64,000 nt of DNA, taken from NCBI GenBank assembly GCA_051967755.1, contig JBQDYD010000002.1:248001-312000 (forward strand), in the 5' to 3' direction. The position numbers and the translations under genes were made by a program. Positions 26,411 to 35,730 of this stretch are shown here, in pieces. The DNA is from UBA1672 sp051967755 (GTDB lineage Bacteria > Pseudomonadota > Alphaproteobacteria > Micavibrionales > Micavibrionaceae). Each line of letters opens with the position of its first letter. The stretch's first letter is position 1. The notes below the pieces were generated by a model that was not told where the DNA came from, searched no databases, and saw only the letters and a program-made list of their open reading frames with translations.

Positions 26411-27724
26411 TTATAAAGTGCTGAGATCTATTGTCGTTCCGGCAAGCTGGGTGTCATCAAATTTTGCACCTTTCAAAATGGCCCCTGTAAAATCGGCTCG
26501 TCTCAAATCCGCTCCGCTCAGATCGGCTTGTGTTAAATCTGCGCCCATCAATATGGCGTCTCGCAGGTCAATGTCTTGTAAGTCACAAAACCTTAAATCT
26601 GCCCCGCTTAGGTCGACACGGTTAAGGCGGATGCTGCCGTCTTGGTTTGTGAATTGTAATGGGCTGAGGCGTGCATTTCTAAGATGTGCCCGTGTTAAAA
26701 CAGCATTCCTTAATAAGGAACCGCGCAGGTCTGAATGCTCCATGTAACAATCGCGAAAATCAGCCCCGTCAAGCTCTGAGCTTTGGATTGAGGCAGAATT
26801 CAAATCCATCCCAATGAAAGATGCGTTAATGGCTTTAATAGCTGTGAGCGGATAAATATTAAGGTCTTCTACGCTTCGAAGGTCATAACCGCTTAGATCC
26901 ATTTGTTGGCCATGTGTACCAATAGATTTAATCCAAAGGGCATGTTCCTCTAACATATCGGTTAGCGTTTGTCCGCTATCCTCTATTTTCATGCCGATAT
27001 TTTGATGCGTTATAGCATCTTGTTTATTGACGCCATAATTTTCAGTATCTTGCATGACAATGCCTGAAATAATAGCACGTTGCATATTTGCATGGGTCAG
27101 GTTAGAGCCGGAAAAATCTGTATTACTGAGATTGGCTCCATTAAAACGCGCTCGTTTTAAATCTGCATCATGTGACACGGCGCTCGACAGGTCCGCATCT
27201 GTGAAATCTGCGTTACGTGCCCTGATACCGGAAAGATCTGCATGCGTTAAGCGCGCCCCGATAAGCATGGTTTGGCCGCCTGTTGCGCCGGTTCTTATTC
27301 TGGATACCAGATCGCCTTTTTCGGCTTTATGCATAATTGTGCCTTCGCGCATATCAGCATCGGCCAAGTTTGCGCCCGAGAGGTTTGCGCCGGACATCGT
27401 TGTACCACGCAGGTCGGCGCGCGATAAATCGGCATGCGATAAGTCACAATCACGCATATCGCAGCCAAAGAAACTGGCGCTCCTGAATTTACAGAGAGAG
27501 AGGTCGGCCGCCACCAACATAGAACCCGTAAAATCGGATTGGGATAAATCATTATTGTGAAAATTTAATCCGGAAAGATTTTTATATTGAAAGATAGCCC
27601 GACAACCGCCGACTTGCCCACGTAAGAACATACGATGCTTTTCCAGAGCATGATCAAGTTCCGGTTGGGTAATAACAGTCATTGCCCCGGGTTGGGGGAT
27701 TTCTGTTTCTGGGATGTACAACAT
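26411..27724 (-). CDS. Pentapeptide-repeat protein with an internal duplication
   Basis: A 437-residue protein made largely of A(D/N)LxG-type pentapeptide repeats, which fold as a right-handed quadrilateral helix. Two repeat blocks are seen (about 50-235 and 285-437). Each is preceded by a similar helical cap of the form Leu-x3-Leu-x2-His-x3-Leu/Ile followed by Gly and a first strand: ALEKHRMFLRGQVGG and MLEEHALWIKSIGTHG. This suggests duplication of a cap-plus-helix unit. Function is unknown; some pentapeptide proteins mimic DNA and protect gyrase, but nothing here shows that. It is 77 bases from the mutL start. Confidence 0.85.
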   Translation of the reverse strand: MLYIPETEIPQPGAMTVITQPELDHALEKHRMFLRGQVGGCRAIFQYKNLSGLNFHNNDLSQSDFTGSMLVAADLSLCKFRSASFFGCDMRDCDLSHADLSRADLRGTTMSGANLSGANLADADMREGTIMHKAEKGDLVSRIRTGATGGQTMLIGARLTHADLSGIRARNADFTDADLSSAVSHDADLKRARFNGANLSNTDFSGSNLTHANMQRAIISGIVMQDTENYGVNKQDAITHQNIGMKIEDSGQTLTDMLEEHALWIKSIGTHGQQMDLSGYDLRSVEDLNIYPLTAIKAINASFIGMDLNSASIQSSELDGADFRDCYMEHSDLRGSLLRNAVLTRAHLRNARLSPLQFTNQDGSIRLNRVDLSGADLRFCDLQDIDLRDAILMGADLTQADLSGADLRRADFTGAILKGAKFDDTQLAGTTIDLSTL

Positions 27725-27802
27725 AGGTTAACTATACCTGAAAAACGTTTGTTTTTCTTCAAAATAATAGCGTTAAATTACAATGTACGCAGAAAATCAG
27801 TG

Positions 27803-29365
27803 TTACGAAGATTCTTTTATTAAATCTAATAATGCCTGTGTTGAACTGTCTTGATTCGGCATGTCTTCATTGTTTTGTGTTGTTGCAATGATTTGTTTCG
27901 CAAGAATTTTTCCCAGCTCAACACCGCATTGGTCAAAGCTGTTTATATTCCAAATAACGCCCTGAACAAAGATTTTATGTTCGTAAAGCGCAATCAGCAT
28001 ACCAAGCGTATAAGGCGTAAGCTCGTCCAGAACCAATGTGTTGCTGGGTCTGTTACCTTTGAATTGTTTGTGCGGGTCACTGTCGTCTTTACCGTCCATA
28101 AGCGCCTTTGATTGGGCGATTACGTTGGCAAGAAGCTTTTGTTGGTGATCGCCCAGATCATTTTGACTTTTTAATGTCATGATAAATTCGCACGGTATGA
28201 TTTCTTTACCCTGATGGATCAGTTGAAAGAAGGCGTGCTGAGCATTTGTGCCCGATTCACCAAATATGATTGGGCCGGTTTTATAGGGAATTGTCCTGTT
28301 GTTGCGGTCTATCGATTTACCGTTGGATTCCATGTCTAATTGCTGCAGATAGGCAGGAAATCTGTGGAGGTATTGGTCATAGGGAACGACAGCTAAGCTA
28401 TTATGATTTAAAAAGTTGCGGTTCCATATACCGATGAGTGCAAGTATCACAGGTAGATTTTGCTCCAGCGGCATATCCAAGAAGTGCTTATCGATTGCGT
28501 GTGCGCCTTGTAGCATTTTTGAGAAGTTCTCATATCCTATGGCAAGGCAGAGCGGTAAGCCGACTGCCGACCAAATTGAAAAGCGCCCGCCAACCCAATC
28601 CCATATCGGGAAAATGTTCTCTTCATTTATGCCGAACTCTTTCGCGCCGTCGATATTTTTCGATATGGCAACAAAATGATCCGAGACATCGTCTTTGCCG
28701 AGTTTCGCACGAAGCCAATCTCTTGCGCTTGTTGCATTTGTCATTGTTTCTTGGGTCGTGAATGTTTTTGAAACAACGATAAATAGAGTTTTTTCAGGGT
28801 TAACCCGGCGAAGAGCCTCAGAGAGGTGGGTTGAATCTACGTTTGATACAAAGTGCGTTGTAATGCCCCGATCAGTAAAGGGCGCCAATGCTTCGCTTGC
28901 CATAACCGATCCAAGGTCGGAGCCCCCGATGCCGATACTGATAACATCAGTAAAGTTTTTTTCGGAGCGAATACTGTCGGTAAAATGTTGCATCTTTTCC
29001 AGTGTTGCCCGGATGCCGTCGTAAATATTTTTATCGTCTCTAAAGATATCCTTACCGCATTGGCCGCGAAGGGCAGTGTGCAGGACTGCGCGGTTTTCGG
29101 TCATATTTATACGATCACCGGTAAACATTTTGTCTCGCCATTCTTCTAATTGGCAAGCCCGCGCAAGGGCACACAGTTTGTCTTTTGTTTCGCGGGTTAT
29201 GTTTTGTTTGGAATAGTCCAAAAGCAAAGAGCCGGCACGCACATGAAAGTCATCAAAGCGCTTTGGGTTGTCTTTGAATAATGTATCAATACGAGTATCG
29301 GAAAGGCGGTCAGCTTCTGCTTCCAGAGCCTTCCATTCAGGTAGTTCGGAGCGTAAAGCAGTCAT
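27803..29365 (-). CDS. pgi: Glucose-6-phosphate isomerase
   Basis: Interconverts glucose 6-phosphate and fructose 6-phosphate. The 520 residues include SIGIGGSDLGSVMASEAL, the phosphate-binding VSKTFTTQETM, the family signature DWVGGRFSIWSAVGLP, GESGTNAQHAFFQLIHQG with the catalytic Glu/His region, and FDQCGVELGKILAKQI near the C-terminus. Its stop codon side faces the pentapeptide gene and its ATG lies 2 bases after the preceding M16 gene stop, so it is probably cotranscribed with the M16 pair. Confidence 0.96.
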   Translation of the reverse strand: MTALRSELPEWKALEAEADRLSDTRIDTLFKDNPKRFDDFHVRAGSLLLDYSKQNITRETKDKLCALARACQLEEWRDKMFTGDRINMTENRAVLHTALRGQCGKDIFRDDKNIYDGIRATLEKMQHFTDSIRSEKNFTDVISIGIGGSDLGSVMASEALAPFTDRGITTHFVSNVDSTHLSEALRRVNPEKTLFIVVSKTFTTQETMTNATSARDWLRAKLGKDDVSDHFVAISKNIDGAKEFGINEENIFPIWDWVGGRFSIWSAVGLPLCLAIGYENFSKMLQGAHAIDKHFLDMPLEQNLPVILALIGIWNRNFLNHNSLAVVPYDQYLHRFPAYLQQLDMESNGKSIDRNNRTIPYKTGPIIFGESGTNAQHAFFQLIHQGKEIIPCEFIMTLKSQNDLGDHQQKLLANVIAQSKALMDGKDDSDPHKQFKGNRPSNTLVLDELTPYTLGMLIALYEHKIFVQGVIWNINSFDQCGVELGKILAKQIIATTQNNEDMPNQDSSTQALLDLIKESS

Positions 29366-29367
29366 GA

Positions 29368-30732
29368 TTATTCCACGTTAGGAAGTGTTGTTACGGTTTC
29401 GGCGTTCTCCAGCCCAACAGGTGCGCCGACAATGACGGTCAACATTTTCTGCGTATCCAATAAACGTTGGGCAGCGGATTGAATGTCGTTAATCTGTACG
29501 GCGTTGATTTTCTCTGCGCGTGTATCAAGATAATCAACCGGTAATTCATCCAACTGCAGGGAAAGTAAAATAGCCGCGATAGAGCTGGTGGACGTTAAGG
29601 AAAGCGGAAGTGAGCCGATAAGGTATGATTTGGCTTCGCTTAATTCCTGTTCACTTACAGGCTCATTTTTCATTTTATCCCATTCTTGATGAATTAAGGA
29701 AATCATTTCGGGCACACTTTTATTCACGGTCGATGTCGTGACATTTAAAGTGTCCATTTCATCATATTGGCGGAAGTAAGAATAAACCCCATATGTCAAG
29801 CCGCGTTTTTCGCGAATGACATCCATTAATCTTGATCCAAACCCGGACTCACCAAGAATAAAATTCATAACATAGGCGGCGTAGTAATCTTTATCTTTTC
29901 TATTAATACCGGGTTGCGCGATTTCGATAGAAGATTGAGGAATATTTTGTTCGTACAAATATGTTTTGCCTAAATTACGTAATGGCTCTTTATTGCTTTC
30001 TGTTGTCTTGACGGTAGGTATAGAACCGAAGGTTTTAGATAGTGTTTCTTTTAGTTCTGCCGCCGTAATATCACCTGACACAGCGATGACGAGTTGGTTT
30101 TTACCAAGTGTTTTGTGGAACTCTTTAAGATCTGCGGGGGTGATCTTATCAAGAGTGCTGAGCGTTCCGCCGCTATTTAATGCGTAAGGGTGCCCTTCAA
30201 AGAGTTTATCGTTTTGTATGCGTGCGGCGATCCATCGCGGATTAGATATAGAGGACTTGATGCGGCTTTTGTTACTATCGCGCATGCGATCCAATGCATC
30301 TTGATCAAAACGTGGTTTTGTTAGGGCAAGGGTAAGAAGGTGAAAAGCATCTTCTTTGTTCTTTGTTAGTGTTTTCAAACTACCGCTAAAATGGTCTCTT
30401 GAAACACCGAATGATAGGGAAATAGATTTATCCCTTAACTGTTTTTGAAATTCTTGTGATGTCAGGTCACCAGCGCCTTCATCCATCGTATTGGATGCCA
30501 ATCGCGCCAAGCCTTGCAGGGCGGCGTTGTTGTTTTTAGACCCGGCACCTTTAAACGCGAACTCCATTGCGATTATAGGGATAGAATGGTCTTCCACCAG
30601 CCACGCCGTAAGGCCGCCATCGGTGTTGACCACCTGAATATTCAAGAATTTATTCTGTGGTTCTTTTGCTTGCGACCAAGAAGGCAGTAAACAAATAACA
30701 AATAGGATTGGGGTGCAAATTCTGAGAATCAT
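29368..30732 (-). CDS. M16 peptidase family protein, zinc site absent
   Basis: A 454-residue exported protein with a signal peptide (about 1-22). It carries the two-domain M16 fold with the conserved C-terminal RGLTYGVYSYFRQYDEMDTL region. Where active members have HxxEH it reads AALQGLARLASNTMDEGAGD, so the zinc ligands are missing. It is the non-catalytic partner of the adjacent active M16 protein, like the alpha subunit of mitochondrial processing peptidase. Start and stop codons of the pair overlap by 4 bases, supporting a heterodimer in the periplasm. Confidence 0.88.
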   Translation of the reverse strand: MILRICTPILFVICLLPSWSQAKEPQNKFLNIQVVNTDGGLTAWLVEDHSIPIIAMEFAFKGAGSKNNNAALQGLARLASNTMDEGAGDLTSQEFQKQLRDKSISLSFGVSRDHFSGSLKTLTKNKEDAFHLLTLALTKPRFDQDALDRMRDSNKSRIKSSISNPRWIAARIQNDKLFEGHPYALNSGGTLSTLDKITPADLKEFHKTLGKNQLVIAVSGDITAAELKETLSKTFGSIPTVKTTESNKEPLRNLGKTYLYEQNIPQSSIEIAQPGINRKDKDYYAAYVMNFILGESGFGSRLMDVIREKRGLTYGVYSYFRQYDEMDTLNVTTSTVNKSVPEMISLIHQEWDKMKNEPVSEQELSEAKSYLIGSLPLSLTSTSSIAAILLSLQLDELPVDYLDTRAEKINAVQINDIQSAAQRLLDTQKMLTVIVGAPVGLENAETVTTLPNVE

Positions 30733-32165
30733 TTTGCATCTCCTTTTTGTATTTCATCATTATTTTCAGGCAGCAAAATACCTGTTACCGGCGGGGTGGC
30801 GGTTGGTGATTTCGGGTTTAAATATGTTTCTGCGACTGATTTAATTTGTTCTTTCGTAACATTGGCAATTTGATATGGCCAATATTCAATATCATCGAGG
30901 GAGCTTCCTGTGATCATGTTATATCCGATAATCATGGCAGGGCCGCTCAGGCTGTCTCTTGCGTAGATTGCGTCGGCCTGAAGGCGGGTAAGCGCATCTG
31001 ACAATTCCTCATCGGTAACGCCATCTTTAATGAGAATATTTAATTCATCATTTAATGCCGTTTTCAGGGCGTCTATTTTTTCGGGATCGGACACGTTTGC
31101 AGAGACCGTAAGTTTCGCATCATCCCAACTGATACCCATGTAGGAAAATGAAATATTGGTGGCCAGCTTTTTCTCTATAACAAGTGATTTATATAGACGT
31201 GATGTTGATCCCCCGCCCATGATCTCTTCTAAAACCTGAAGAGCCAAAGAGTCCTGTTTGTTTTGGCGATAGCTGGGGACGCGGTACATTTTTGTTAAAA
31301 CGGGTTCTTGCACCGTGGCGTGAGATAATGTGATTTCCGTTTGTGCATTAAATGTTGGCGATGTAATCCGTTTTCGTTCCGGTATCTCAGAGGGCGGCAA
31401 AATGCCATATGTATGAAGCGCCATATCAAAGACGTTTTCGGCTTTTACATCACCGGATACAACAAGGATCGCATTATTGGGTGCGTAATATGTTCTGTAG
31501 AAGTCCATAATGTCTTTTGAGCCGAGTGCCTGAATTTCATGCATCCAGCCAATAACCGGAATACCATATAAGCTGTTAGGGAACAGGGCTTCGTTTAATT
31601 GCTCATATAATTGTGCGTACGGTTTTGTGTCTGTGCGCTGTCTGCGCTCTTCCTGTATGACCTTGTTTTCTGATTGGATTTCTTCCTCAGGTACACTCAG
31701 CCCGCGCATTCTGGCCGCTTCGATGGTCATCATTTTTTCCAGATGCTCTTTCGCGATAGACTGATAATATGCCGTGTAGTCCTGAGATGTGAATGCGTTA
31801 TCCTCTCCCCCTAGTGCGCGCACTATGCGGGAAAATTCACCAGGTGCGTATTCTCCAAGCCCCGGATAGGCGTGTCCTTTAAACAAAAGATGTTCAAGAA
31901 AATGGGCTATCCCTGATTTCCCTCGCGGTTCGTCGGCTGATCCGACCCGATACCAAACCATATGCGTGACAACAGGCGCGCGATGGTTTTCTATCACGAC
32001 AATCTGCAGCCCGTTATCCAATGTATGGGTTTTTGCGTTGAATATTTTTTCTTTTACTTCCTGAGGGGCAACGGCTTCCGGCGCTTCTTGTGCATAGGCA
32101 TGATTTATCGGGAACGCCGAAAAGGCGCAAAAAGCAAGTAAATAGAAAGAGCGTTTAATAATCAT
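30729..32165 (-). CDS. M16 zinc metallopeptidase, active subunit
   Basis: A 478-residue protein with a signal peptide ending near AYAQE. The inverted zinc motif HFLEH is at 88-92, with the third ligand Glu166 in the expected ENKVIQEERR segment, and ALGGEDNAFTSQDYTAY follows. This is the usual fold of processing peptidases and bacterial periplasmic oligopeptidases. It is paired with the zinc-less M16 gene by a 4-base ATGA overlap, and follows the DUF3035 lipoprotein gene after 20 bases. The natural substrate is unknown. Confidence 0.93.
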   Translation of the reverse strand: MIIKRSFYLLAFCAFSAFPINHAYAQEAPEAVAPQEVKEKIFNAKTHTLDNGLQIVVIENHRAPVVTHMVWYRVGSADEPRGKSGIAHFLEHLLFKGHAYPGLGEYAPGEFSRIVRALGGEDNAFTSQDYTAYYQSIAKEHLEKMMTIEAARMRGLSVPEEEIQSENKVIQEERRQRTDTKPYAQLYEQLNEALFPNSLYGIPVIGWMHEIQALGSKDIMDFYRTYYAPNNAILVVSGDVKAENVFDMALHTYGILPPSEIPERKRITSPTFNAQTEITLSHATVQEPVLTKMYRVPSYRQNKQDSLALQVLEEIMGGGSTSRLYKSLVIEKKLATNISFSYMGISWDDAKLTVSANVSDPEKIDALKTALNDELNILIKDGVTDEELSDALTRLQADAIYARDSLSGPAMIIGYNMITGSSLDDIEYWPYQIANVTKEQIKSVAETYLNPKSPTATPPVTGILLPENNDEIQKGDAK

Positions 32166-32185
32166 AGAAAATATAGGCCTTGTAT

Positions 32186-32713
32186 TTATTCTTCGATAAT
32201 TGCGGTTTCGCCTGCGTTTGCGGGCTTGCCTTCAGCTTTGTTTTTCTGAATTCGTTCCAGTTCCTTGGCAGGATCAACAACCGTTGCAGATGCCTTGTCA
32301 CGATCTCCGCCGATATTAAATAGCTTTTCTGCGACAGGTTTGTTGCGATCATGCATTTCATCAGTTTCTTTATTAATAGTAGCACGGATATCTGATGAGG
32401 CATTATTAGCGCCTGTTTTGTTCAGCAATGCGGCCTCTGCGCTGCTGGAGGTGCTTTGTGTTTTTTCAGAATGCCCGAGAACCGCTTGTTGCGCTGTATC
32501 AATCGTTGATGTTTCCTGCGGTCTTGGCATGCCCGGTACAGGCGGCGGCAAAGCAAGGTTCGCGGGGATTTCAAGTGGTGCGCGTTTGAGTACGGCAAAT
32601 TCATCAGGCGCATCTTTTTCTAAGCCTAATGAGTTTTTGATATTGCCACAGCCCATAACAGGCAGAATTATTATGCTTAGCGCTGTTAGTGATAGTATGT
32701 TTTTTGATTTCAT
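32186..32713 (-). CDS. DUF3035 family lipoprotein
   Basis: A 175-residue lipoprotein: signal peptide with lipobox LPVMGC (Cys at about 22), then the family's characteristic APDEFAVLKRAPLEIPANLALPPP (given here as landmarks in two parts, about 35-46 and 47-58). The remainder is low-complexity and charged. DUF3035 proteins are found in alphaproteobacteria, commonly beside lspA and M16 peptidases as here, and may be outer-membrane associated. The start overlaps the lspA stop by 4 bases. Confidence 0.85.
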   Translation of the reverse strand: MKSKNILSLTALSIIILPVMGCGNIKNSLGLEKDAPDEFAVLKRAPLEIPANLALPPPVPGMPRPQETSTIDTAQQAVLGHSEKTQSTSSSAEAALLNKTGANNASSDIRATINKETDEMHDRNKPVAEKLFNIGGDRDKASATVVDPAKELERIQKNKAEGKPANAGETAIIEE

Positions 32714-33414
32714 TTTTTTATATCCAGCTTGAAACGTTGTCTTAATCTGTTTTGACGATGTCTTTTTTCACTCATTTGCTTACGATATCGATGTCTTGAC
32801 GAGGTTTCAACGAACAAAGACACAAATACTAACAAGCATATTCCTATTACGATGCACATATCGGCTATATTAAAGGCAGGCCAGTGATGCTCACCGATGT
32901 GAAAATCAAGGAAATCAATAACTGCACCGAAACGAATGCGATCCAAAACATTACCGAGTGCGCCGCCAATCACGAGCGCGTTGCAGATACCGTGAAAATG
33001 CTTCTCTGCATTCCATAGCCAAAGGCTGAAAGTGCCTGTGATAATAAGGGCGACGATAATCAGGATCAGTGGGCCATATTCACCGATATCACCAAACATG
33101 CTGAAGCTTACGCCTTTATTCCAAGCAAGTACCAGATTAAAGTATGAGGTGACGTAAATCTGTGAAAACGGGATGATACCGGTGGCGTTTGTAATCCAAT
33201 CTGTGAATGTTGCACCCTCTGCTCCCATGCGATATGGGCGCATGACTTGCTCCATCACATACCATTTAGAGAGTTGGTCAATCAGTACAAAGAAAGCAGC
33301 GCATAATATCCAAAAACTTCTGCGGAATTGCACGGAGCGTACGCTTTTTTTGTTTCGGGCAAGCGTGCGCGCTCTCTTGCGCTCGTGCATAGCTTCCAGC
33401 TCTTCATCGGTCAT
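32710..33414 (-). CDS. lspA: Signal peptidase II (lipoprotein signal peptidase) with long charged tails
   Basis: LspA removes signal peptides from diacylglyceryl-modified prolipoproteins in the inner membrane. The chain has four membrane helices, with GNVLDRIRFGAVIDFLDF and FNIADMCIVIG carrying the two catalytic aspartates. At 234 residues it is longer than the usual 160-170. The extra length is a Lys/Arg-rich N-terminal tail of about 30 residues and a similarly basic C-terminal tail of about 30, both expected to be cytoplasmic. It heads the transcript lspA-DUF3035-M16-M16-pgi. The lipoprotein gene next to it fits as a substrate. Confidence 0.93.
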   Translation of the reverse strand: MTDEELEAMHERKRARTLARNKKSVRSVQFRRSFWILCAAFFVLIDQLSKWYVMEQVMRPYRMGAEGATFTDWITNATGIIPFSQIYVTSYFNLVLAWNKGVSFSMFGDIGEYGPLILIIVALIITGTFSLWLWNAEKHFHGICNALVIGGALGNVLDRIRFGAVIDFLDFHIGEHHWPAFNIADMCIVIGICLLVFVSLFVETSSRHRYRKQMSEKRHRQNRLRQRFKLDIKK

Positions 33415-33472
33415 CGGACACCCTGTGATATAATCAATGATTAACCACAGGGTAGTTATTTATGCGTGACAA

Positions 33473-33991
33473 TCAAGCTTCTTTTTCAACCATTTCAGGT
33501 AATGCACCTGTTTCTTGGTTGTCCTGTCTTTTTGCTTGGTGAATGAATTTTGATGCAACATGGTCAACGGATATAGGGCCGCCGCCTTTTATTAAAGGAA
33601 CTGCGAGTAATAGCATCCACATATAATGTTGTGGGTTTGCAACGCCGTAATCTTCGGGGACGGCAAATTGTATGACGAGGGTCATAATGATAAGCCCTGC
33701 GGCGCTAAATCGTGTGAAAAGACCTAATGCCAAAAGGGCAGGTAATATCAGTTCCCCTGAGACGCCGCCAAGCGCTGCCCAATGAGGATCCAGACCCGGT
33801 ACGGGGTGATAATCACTAAAGAATAAGACAACTGCATCCCATCCTTCGTTCATATATGTGTCGAATTTCTGTTTTCCGGAAACGAAAAAGATTTTGGCCA
33901 TGTATATGCGAATGGCTAAATCAAGCACGGGTGATAACCATTTTTCCGCATAGTGTGTTAGGGCTTCATATGCGCGTAAAATCTTGATCAT
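33473..33991 (-). CDS. DoxX family membrane protein (bufferin operon)
   Basis: A 172-residue protein with four membrane helices and the DoxX landmarks LDLAIRIYMAKIFFVSGKQKF, ELILPALLALGLFTRFSA, and a polar C-terminus. In bufferin operons a DoxX protein (called BufD) often follows BufA, BufB and BufC. Here it lies 52 bases after the DUF2063 gene on the same strand. Its job in the system is not established; electron transfer to the oxidase has been suggested for relatives. Position supports membership. Confidence 0.88.
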   Translation of the reverse strand: MIKILRAYEALTHYAEKWLSPVLDLAIRIYMAKIFFVSGKQKFDTYMNEGWDAVVLFFSDYHPVPGLDPHWAALGGVSGELILPALLALGLFTRFSAAGLIIMTLVIQFAVPEDYGVANPQHYMWMLLLAVPLIKGGGPISVDHVASKFIHQAKRQDNQETGALPEMVEKEA

Positions 33992-34043
33992 TATATTTCC
34001 TTTGAGTGATTATTATTAAGTTTTTATTTTAAATAATATTCGT

Positions 34044-34835
34044 TCAAAGGCTGCGAAAGGTTTCAAGGGATATATGCTTTTCCAAGAAATGCGTAAAGTT
34101 GAAATTTTTATATATTTCAATTGCTTGCTCGACTGCTCTGCCAAGAGGTTGTCCTTCGTTTAGCTTTTTGAGCAAGAAGAATTCGTCATCCGATAGGGGG
34201 GCTATGCAGACATCAAGATTTGGCCTGTATATTAATAGCTTAGTGTTATGTTCTTGAGATAAATCGGGGGGGGGAGTGTTGTTCTCATCGTTGCAAAAAT
34301 CACGAATATCTAAAACCGGGTAGCGGGATCTGATTAAGGACGCAGAGTATCGTAAGTTTAAGTGTATTTCCGCAAGTTGTTCTGCAGGGATTTCTTGAAG
34401 GTCTGCGCCTGTTAATGGCGTATCGTCAGTCGCGTAATATGCATTATTTTGTGCGATTTCCAATTGAGCGATATCAGGGAGGTAGGGAAGCGCACGCACG
34501 GGTTCGTATGACGCGATGAATGTATCAAACCCAATACCATAGCGAAGAAGGCACGCTTCACGCGGCGGGTGCTTGAAAATAAAGGCTCGAGCCATAGACT
34601 TAAAGAAATCTGTACCAACCAGTTGTTCTGTAATTGGAAATGTTGCGCGTAACGCCTCAGTTAAGCTGCCAACTACATTATTGTGATAGATTTTAAGGCG
34701 TTCTTTTACCGGGGCTCCGCTATTATCAAATAACCCCAGAAACCCTGCATCTGTTTCCTCCAGGCTGTTCGCGGGGGTGAGCATTGTATCCCTGAATGTT
34801 TTTTGTACTTTACCCAGTGGCATATGCGTTGTCAT
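34044..34835 (-). CDS. bufC: DUF2063 protein, bufferin-maturation partner (BufC)
   Basis: A 263-residue protein with the N-terminal DUF2063 helical domain: FRDTMLTPANSLEE, then RLKIYHNNVVGSLTEALRATFP and FKSMARAFIFKHPPREACLL (landmarks separated by short gaps). It is the presumed substrate-recruiting partner of the DUF692 oxidase. The two genes overlap by 26 bases, with the start inside the end of bufB, so translation is coupled. Two Met codons near the start (34835 and 34823) are both possible. Together with bufA and doxX this makes a complete bufferin gene set. Confidence 0.9.
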   Translation of the reverse strand: MTTHMPLGKVQKTFRDTMLTPANSLEETDAGFLGLFDNSGAPVKERLKIYHNNVVGSLTEALRATFPITEQLVGTDFFKSMARAFIFKHPPREACLLRYGIGFDTFIASYEPVRALPYLPDIAQLEIAQNNAYYATDDTPLTGADLQEIPAEQLAEIHLNLRYSASLIRSRYPVLDIRDFCNDENNTPPPDLSQEHNTKLLIYRPNLDVCIAPLSDDEFFLLKKLNEGQPLGRAVEQAIEIYKNFNFTHFLEKHISLETFRSL

Positions 34836-35721
34836 TTTGTTTGTATTTTTTCAGTATCTTACGCGCTTTGCCTGCTTCGTTAAGTAAAGTTTGAAGCGGC
34901 GGAAAATCCTGATCCCATTCGATGAGTGTCGGGATTATTCCTAAACGTTTGACGGCATGTTCGTAAAGTGCCCAAACCTCATCGCAAACCTCTTGATTGT
35001 GTGTATCAACCAGAATTGTCTGATTTCCTGCCGGTTTTTCTACGTGGCCTGCCAAATGCATCTCACGTACATATTGTGGGTCGATTGTGTCTAGATATTG
35101 GTGCGGGTTCAGGCCGTGATTGTGGCTTTGGACATATATATTATTGATATCAAGAAGCATAAAGCAATCAGCCTCAGCGCAGAGTGCATTCATGAAATCT
35201 TGTTCGCTCATGTCATTGTCTTTGAATGCAATATATGTTGATGGGTTTTCAACCAAGATCGCGCGCCCGAAATAGTCCTGAGTTTTCTTGATGTTGTCTG
35301 TAATTTTTTTCAGTGTTTCTTGTGTGTAGGGCAGCGGGAGTAAATCATTGAGGTGTGCGTTGCCGCTTGCGCTCCACGCGACGTGATCTGATACGTTGAA
35401 TGGATTATAGCGATCAATAAGGGCTTTGAATTGCTGTAAGTGATTTTCGCTGACACCTTCATCAGAGCCAAGTGACAGGCCGACACCATGTAGACTAATC
35501 GGGTATATTTGTGAAATTTGCTCCAGAAAAGATTTATGTATACCGCCGCAAAAATAATTTTCGGGGTGAACTTCTATCCATCCGATATTGGGGCGGGTAT
35601 CCAGTATTTCCTCATAATGTGGAGCTCTAAGTCCAATGCCCACCGGATCAGAGAGAGACTGACCCGATGGGCTAGCGGAAAAAGCCTGTAAGGTATGAGG
35701 GATCGTTACAGGCTTATTCAT
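34810..35721 (-). CDS. bufB: DUF692 multinuclear non-haem iron oxidase (BufB)
   Basis: A 303-residue TIM-barrel protein of the DUF692/MNIO family, which modifies cysteines of precursor peptides. Metal-ligand segments seen are IEVHPENYF, PISLHGVGLSLGS, VSDHVAWS, LVENPSTYIAF, LLDINNIYVQSHNHGL, MHLAGHVE and LVDTHNQEV, giving the set of His, Asp and Glu ligands expected for the iron centre. It lies 9 bases after the small Cys-containing BufA gene, its likely substrate. Known relatives install thiooxazole-type or similar modifications that let bufferins bind copper. The exact chemistry here is inferred. Confidence 0.93.
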   Translation of the reverse strand: MNKPVTIPHTLQAFSASPSGQSLSDPVGIGLRAPHYEEILDTRPNIGWIEVHPENYFCGGIHKSFLEQISQIYPISLHGVGLSLGSDEGVSENHLQQFKALIDRYNPFNVSDHVAWSASGNAHLNDLLPLPYTQETLKKITDNIKKTQDYFGRAILVENPSTYIAFKDNDMSEQDFMNALCAEADCFMLLDINNIYVQSHNHGLNPHQYLDTIDPQYVREMHLAGHVEKPAGNQTILVDTHNQEVCDEVWALYEHAVKRLGIIPTLIEWDQDFPPLQTLLNEAGKARKILKKYKQNDNAYATG

Positions 35722-35730
35722 GACAATGAC

